Shown here one piece after another: positions 59,748 to 64,000 of a DNA stretch of 64,000 nt (position 1 is its first letter; each line of letters opens with the position of its first letter). The position numbers and the translations under genes are program-made. Origin of the DNA: Paenibacillus hunanensis (GTDB lineage Bacteria; Bacillota; Bacilli; Paenibacillales; Paenibacillaceae); NCBI RefSeq assembly GCF_014645615.1, contig NZ_BMMB01000003.1, positions 434,001 to 498,000 of the forward strand, written 5' to 3'. The notes below the pieces were generated by a model. It worked only from the letters and a program-made list of their open reading frames with translations. It searched no databases and was not told the DNA's origin.

Positions 59748-60137
59748 TTATACACCGCCGCGCTGAACTAGCATCTCGGTAGCAGCAATCTCCAGAATCG
59801 GCATTTCACTCCAGCTATTGGTGAATGAATATACAGATATACGATCCAGCGTCTGTTGATCCAGCTCGCCAAATTCTACATCATTATGCAGCAATTCACG
59901 GATATACAGATTAGCCAGCGCTACCGGGAGCGTGGACAATCCTCCGATCTCCTGCCCTACGGAACGACGATCCCACACTCCTACCGTCTGCTCAAATGTA
60001 AATGTAGCTTGCTCGCCCTGCTCTGTGCGGAAATGCACCTTAGCCTGATCAGGCAGCAAAACGATATGTTCAATAATGCCATCTACCAGGGGTACATCTG
60101 CCGCGAACAGATCATTATGAATTTTCGGCTTATTCAT
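59748..60137 (-). CDS. Hypothetical protein (129 aa)
   Basis: 129 residues, acidic, no membrane segment. Strand-rich N-terminus (IIEHIVLLPDQAKVHFRTEQGEQATFTFEQTVGVWDR) and a helical LPVALANLYIRELLHN in the centre, then DRISVYSFTNSWSEMPILEIAATEMLV. The pattern resembles small Bacillales proteins of unknown role; I cannot name a family. GAAGG at about eight bases before the ATG. Confidence 0.65.
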   Translation of the reverse strand: MNKPKIHNDLFAADVPLVDGIIEHIVLLPDQAKVHFRTEQGEQATFTFEQTVGVWDRRSVGQEIGGLSTLPVALANLYIRELLHNDVEFGELDQQTLDRISVYSFTNSWSEMPILEIAATEMLVQRGGV

Positions 60138-60340
60138 GCTCTTGCCTTCTTTCTCTTTGCATACTTGATTGCATACTTATTCGTTTAGACTCGTTATTTT
60201 ATTCGTGTTGATTGGTGATGTACAGCCATGACACTTATTTATCAACTGTATTGATTATTCGCTGTATTCATCCATATTTGCAGAAACTACGAAGGCATTT
60301 GTGGAATTTATCAAAGCCTTTACAGAAGCGATCCCAGCGA

Positions 60341-61234
60341 TTACTGCTCGCCCTTTTCTTCTGCGGCGACGTAGCTGATTAGCTCAGGTAGCCACTCGGA
60401 CAAGCGATAAAAGCGGAACCCCTCATGAAAAGCCAGCGAAGTATCCATAATCCACGAATCCGGTACACCGAATGGCGATTGATCGCTTTCCTCGCCTTTA
60501 CTTTTGACCACTGCTCGGCAGCCTGTTTGACGCTCAATCTCATTCATCAGTGCCACCAGCGTAATTTCTTCTTCTGAACGCGCATTTACCGGGCCTGTTA
60601 GCTCGCTATCCACACCGAGCCAGTACAGAAAACGCGCGGCTTCTTCTTCGTGGATAAAGTTCATTTTAGCATCGGGATTAGGAATTACAATCGTCTGACC
60701 GCGCAATACACGTCCTACATGAAAATGCAGTCTTTTTGTATAATCATTCGGGCCGAGCACAATTGGAAAACGAACCGCTGCCGCCGAAAAATCGTTTTGC
60801 TGTAAAAATACCGCCTCTACCTGACGCTTACCCTCTGCATAGTCAAACGTGGCATCAGCATCATGATTGATCGCCATATGAGCGGTATCTACATCCGACT
60901 CACGCAGTGGCTCGCTGCCAAAAGAATAGACAGAGAGCGATGAAGTCACGATATAGCGCTCGGTTTTCCCGCTGAAAATGCGACAGGCAGCGAGCGCTTC
61001 CCGCGGCGTGTAGCAGATATTATCATATACGATATCATATCGCTGATCGCCGATTGCCTGCTGTAAGGCCGACTCGTCCGTGCGATCGGCGACGAGTCGC
61101 TGAATATTGTCGCCAAAAGGATCATTCGTCTGACCGCGTGTGAGTAGGGTTACGTCATTACCGCGATGGAGCAATAGTTCAACCAGATTTTTCCCAAAAA
61201 AGCGTGTGCCACCGATTACGAGTACTTTTGCCAT
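60341..61234 (-). CDS. NAD(P)-dependent epimerase/dehydratase family protein
   Basis: 297 residues. Extended SDR start VLVIGGTRFFGKNLVELLLHRGNDVTLLTRG with the G-x-R-F-F-G variant seen in RNA-binding/epimerase-like members (CSP41-like), DIVYDNICYTPREAL, VTSSLSVYSFGS, and MNFIHEEEAARFLYWLG. The usual YxxxK is represented by FDYAEGKRQVE. Probable sugar-nucleotide or related reductase; substrate unknown. GGGAGG at ten bases before the ATG. Confidence 0.85.
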   Translation of the reverse strand: MAKVLVIGGTRFFGKNLVELLLHRGNDVTLLTRGQTNDPFGDNIQRLVADRTDESALQQAIGDQRYDIVYDNICYTPREALAACRIFSGKTERYIVTSSLSVYSFGSEPLRESDVDTAHMAINHDADATFDYAEGKRQVEAVFLQQNDFSAAAVRFPIVLGPNDYTKRLHFHVGRVLRGQTIVIPNPDAKMNFIHEEEAARFLYWLGVDSELTGPVNARSEEEITLVALMNEIERQTGCRAVVKSKGEESDQSPFGVPDSWIMDTSLAFHEGFRFYRLSEWLPELISYVAAEEKGEQ

Positions 61235-61488
61235 AACATTTCAACCTCCCAGTTGGATGACGCTTGAATGAAGTTTTCATTTACTTTGACGAAACTACAG
61301 ATGGAGATATTTCGCTGCGACTACGATACTTTCATACGTATACTTATTGCATACATACACTTATACAGATGAGCCGTAAGGCTGGAGCGCTGTTCAGTGG
61401 ATTGTCTATACTACCTACTAGTTCAGCTCTACTCGCTCTTATCTTAGCCTACGTGATTCGCATCCGATGTTTCTAGTTGCCCTTCCAC

Positions 61489-62091
61489 TCATGAGGAATA
61501 GAGTGACAATTCTTTATGCGCTCGCCAGGTTAAGGTCAGCAACAATATATAAACGATCAGATTCAGCACGATATATACAATACTGAATACACCCGCAACC
61601 ACTGCCCAGGCATTAGGCTCCGCTGGATTCGCGAGGGTACTTGTTAGCAATGCAAGCGCAATCGTCACCTGACAATAAATGAATAACCGCCAGCGACGTG
61701 TTGCAATCTCTTTTAGCTTTGGAAGCTGCTGAGCTGCCGCTAGCTCGCCAATCCCTTTACACAAATAATAGATCATGAACATTTCCGCCAAAATGACGAT
61801 AACGGTGAGCACACTTCCCCACCACGGCTGACTGGTCAGAGCACTGTCAATAGGAATCAGCATCTGCGCAATCGTGAGCAAAACCATGACCAGCGCACTG
61901 ATGCTTCCTTTACCAAATACATCATGGAGAGGCTTTAGCTTCGTAAAACCGATAAAGTGTAGTATGTAGCCGATCAATGATGGAATCTGATCCACCCACG
62001 GCTCGGCAAGACCTGAAGTAGTAAATGCTGACGTCACCAAGCCAAGCACCCACTGGCTTAAAAAGCCCAGAAAAAAATACATAAAACTCAT
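61489..62091 (-). CDS. Integral membrane protein (200 aa)
   Basis: Five to six membrane helices: YFFLGFLSQWVLGLVTSAF, LIGYILHFIGF, ALVMVLLTIAQMLIPI, SVLTVIVILAEMFMIYYLCKGI, LFIYCQVTIALALLTST and AWAVVAGVFSIVYIVLNLIVYILLLTL. The N-terminal motif resembles small Bacillales membrane proteins without known function. AAGGAGG at six bases. It is divergent from metE. Confidence 0.75.
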   Translation of the reverse strand: MSFMYFFLGFLSQWVLGLVTSAFTTSGLAEPWVDQIPSLIGYILHFIGFTKLKPLHDVFGKGSISALVMVLLTIAQMLIPIDSALTSQPWWGSVLTVIVILAEMFMIYYLCKGIGELAAAQQLPKLKEIATRRWRLFIYCQVTIALALLTSTLANPAEPNAWAVVAGVFSIVYIVLNLIVYILLLTLTWRAHKELSLYSS

Positions 62092-62554
62092 AAGGTTCCT
62101 CCTTTACTTCTCTGCTCTCTACGATAAATGCCTTGCTATTGCTGTCTTTTCTATGTAAATGCAGCGCAATCTGGATACAGCAACAGCCGTAATCATCGGG
62201 TATCCGTATCGTTTGATCCGACCTCTGCTATATCCTATCGCTATAGCATGCGATCTACGAAAAGCTATCGCAGGGGCATGAACCCTATTATCTTACCATT
62301 CCCCATCTATTTTCCCAAATGAAGCTATATCACACCAACAATAGCAATTGATCACATCGGAATAGTAGATTAGCTATGGTCTATACCTGATAAAGCGCGT
62401 AGCTACAGCATTTCCGCAAAATATTTCGCTTGTTATAGCTCAATACCATTAAATGGTATAGCCAAAACGTATAACCACATTCCCGACAGATCATGTAATA
62501 TGATAAACAACTCAAGCGATTGCATCGCAGTCCAAAACTTAGGAGGAAATGAAT
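62092..62554. other. metE upstream region
   Basis: No S-box, T-box or cobalamin element matches here. The most notable element is the palindrome at 62443-62459. The metE promoter is not obvious. Confidence 0.5.
62443..62459. promoter_or_regulatory. Perfect 8-1-8 palindrome upstream of metE
   Basis: ATACCATT-A-AATGGTAT, about 95 bp upstream of the metE start. Its size and spacing suit a LysR-type or similar methionine regulator, which is inference. Confidence 0.55.
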
Positions 62555-64000
62555 ATGCCAAGAGTTCTCAGCAGTAACCTCGGATATCCTCGCCTCGGCG
62601 AACAGCGTGAATGGAAGAAGACACTGGAAAGCTACTGGAGCGGTAAAACAGATAAAGAAACTTTCCAGGCAACGATGAAGGAGCTACGTCTTGATCATCT
62701 GCGTAAGCAACAGCAAGCAGGCATCGACCTGATTCCAGTCGGAGACTTCTCCTATTATGATCATGTACTGGATACTGCGGTAACGTTCGGTCTTGTCCCT
62801 GCTCGCTTTGGTTATACGGGCGGAGAGGTTACACTGGAGCAATATTTTGGCATCGCTCGTGGAACGAAGGATGCAGCAGCAGGTGCGATGGTCAAATGGT
62901 TCAACACGAACTATCATTATATCGTACCTGAGCTGAACGGTCTGACTCCACAATTGACTGAAAATCGTGTGCTCAAATTATATCTGGAAGCGAAAAAGGA
63001 ACTCGGTATCGAAGGTAAACCGGTATTGGTAGGCCCTTATACATTCCTGAAGCTGTCCAGAGGCTATGAAAGCAACGAGCTGGCAGCATGGCTTGATAAG
63101 CTCGTTCCATTATATGCACAGGTGATCAAAGAGCTGAACGAAGCCGGTGCAAGCTGGATTCAGATTGATGAGCCTTCACTCGCTCTGGATGTATCCGCAG
63201 AAGAATGGGAGCTTGTGCATCAGGCGTATACGAAGCTGAATGAAGCCTCTGGTACAAGCAATCTGATCGTCCAAACCTATTTTGAAGGTGTTGACGGCTT
63301 CGGTAAGCTGATCGATCTACCTGTACAGGGTATCGGTCTCGACTTCGTATACGGTCTGGAGCAAAACCTGAACTCACTGGATGACTGGGGCTTCCCGGAA
63401 GATAAAGTGATCGGTGTTGGTCTGATCGATGGACGTAACATCTGGCGTTCCAATCTGGAGGAAAAGCTCGGTCTGATTAATGTGATCGCTCAAACAGTAT
63501 CGCGTGATCGCATTCTGCTTCAACCGTCATGCAGTCTACAGCTTGTTCCGGTAACAACGAAGCACGAAACAGCGCTGGAGCCTGTTCTGCGTGATGCACT
63601 TGCTTTTGCAGACGAGAAGCTAGGCGAGCTGGCACTGCTGACACGTGCTGCCAATGCAGGTGGCGCAGCGGTACAGGAAGAGCTGGAGCACAGCCGTAAA
63701 GCCGTTTCCAGTCTAGCTTCGTCCGCATGGCGTACAGCACAGGAGCCGCATACAGATCATTCGGCTACACGTAATGTTCCATTCGAGGAGCGTCGCAGCA
63801 TCCATGAGCAGAAATGGCAGCTGCCTGTATTGCCAACGACAACGATCGGTAGCTTCCCACAAACGGTTGAAGTTCGTCGTGCTCGTCGCCTGTGGCGTAC
63901 AGGTGAATGGACACAGCAGCAATATGAGCAATTTATCGAAAATGAAATCCGTGAATGGATCGATATCCAGGAAGAGCTTGGGATTGACGTGCTCGTGCAT
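62555..64000 (+). CDS. metE: Cobalamin-independent methionine synthase MetE (5' part)
   Basis: 482 codons visible up to the window end, of about 760 expected. N-terminal domain: LSSNLGYPRLGEQREWKKTLESYW, GIDLIPVGDFSYYDHVLDTAV, VKWFNTNYHYIVPE, VLVGPYTFLKLSRG, IQIDEPSLALD, QPSCSLQLVPVTT; the C-terminal catalytic domain begins at LPTTTIGSFPQTVEVR. It methylates homocysteine with methyltetrahydrofolate without B12. AGGAGG eight bases before the ATG. The zinc ligands lie beyond the window. Confidence 0.97.
   Translation, partial: MPRVLSSNLGYPRLGEQREWKKTLESYWSGKTDKETFQATMKELRLDHLRKQQQAGIDLIPVGDFSYYDHVLDTAVTFGLVPARFGYTGGEVTLEQYFGIARGTKDAAAGAMVKWFNTNYHYIVPELNGLTPQLTENRVLKLYLEAKKELGIEGKPVLVGPYTFLKLSRGYESNELAAWLDKLVPLYAQVIKELNEAGASWIQIDEPSLALDVSAEEWELVHQAYTKLNEASGTSNLIVQTYFEGVDGFGKLIDLPVQGIGLDFVYGLEQNLNSLDDWGFPEDKVIGVGLIDGRNIWRSNLEEKLGLINVIAQTVSRDRILLQPSCSLQLVPVTTKHETALEPVLRDALAFADEKLGELALLTRAANAGGAAVQEELEHSRKAVSSLASSAWRTAQEPHTDHSATRNVPFEERRSIHEQKWQLPVLPTTTIGSFPQTVEVRRARRLWRTGEWTQQQYEQFIENEIREWIDIQEELGIDVLVH

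Noticed and set aside
62092..62554. SAM (S-box), T-box or cobalamin riboswitch before metE
   Set aside because: None of the conserved cores (GAGGGA and GCC of the S-box, GGGTGGTACCGCG of the T-box, B12 box) is present.

Overview
The window looks like a chromosome segment of a low-to-mid GC Gram-positive bacterium of the Bacillales, most likely Paenibacillus or a close relative. The reasons are AGGAGG-type ribosome binding sites, frequent GTG and TTG starts, sigma-A promoters, Zur and CcpA boxes of Bacillus type, LutABC, a fused RhaE-RhaW enzyme, a zinc-independent S14, LCP and HxlR proteins, and a close homologue of the Bacillus subtilis replication terminator protein. I see no rRNA, tRNA, CRISPR array, phage or transposase gene. 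About four fifths of the genes are on the minus strand, so that is probably the leading strand of one replichore. The species call is inference.

Layout. 0-4 kb: end of a GNAT gene, then the 5-oxoprolinase genes pxpB-pxpC-pxpA, whose intercistronic gaps hold decayed tandem repeats. 4-9 kb: a serine hydrolase, an NAD(P)-binding protein behind an HxlR-like operator, and an FAD-dependent dehydrogenase behind a guanine-type purine riboswitch wired as an ON switch. 9-13 kb: small hypotheticals and a polyphosphate pair (PPK2 kinase and CHAD protein). 13-18 kb: a secreted type-B carboxylesterase with an elaborate leader, rpsN under a Zur box, and an LCP cell-wall ligase. 18-27 kb: rhamnose-to-lactate catabolism, rhaEW-rhaA-rhaB-deoR followed by lutA-lutB-lutC. 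27-33 kb: mhqO-mhqP quinone resistance pair, three very small genes and a catalase. 33-41 kb: NTF2-like protein, MFS transporter, secreted lipase, old-yellow-enzyme reductase, and a TetR/MDR exporter pair. 42-45 kb: znuCBA zinc uptake under a second Zur box. 45-50 kb: sugar epimerase/oxidoreductase pair, rtp, membrane acyltransferase. 50-64 kb: HrpB helicase, DUF1992 protein, SDR, HxlR regulator, aldehyde dehydrogenase, epimerase-like protein, membrane protein, and the 5' two thirds of metE.

Functional themes. Zinc limitation: one Zur box precedes rpsN for S14 without zinc ligands and another precedes znuCBA. Rhamnose: RhaA, RhaB and RhaEW yield DHAP and lactate, and LutABC would oxidise the lactate to pyruvate. 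Electrophile and oxidative stress: mhqOP, OYE, NmrA-like protein, aldehyde dehydrogenase, catalase and HxlR.

Most striking non-coding content: (1) three dispersed copies (about 24.8, 32.8 and 41.4 kb) of an intergenic repeat that folds into a stem closing one to three hairpins, with compensatory changes between copies; (2) the riboswitch, whose terminator is mutually exclusive with the ligand-bound aptamer; (3) a long GC-rich inverted repeat at 8.5 kb; (4) an unusual number of short tandem repeats in spacers.
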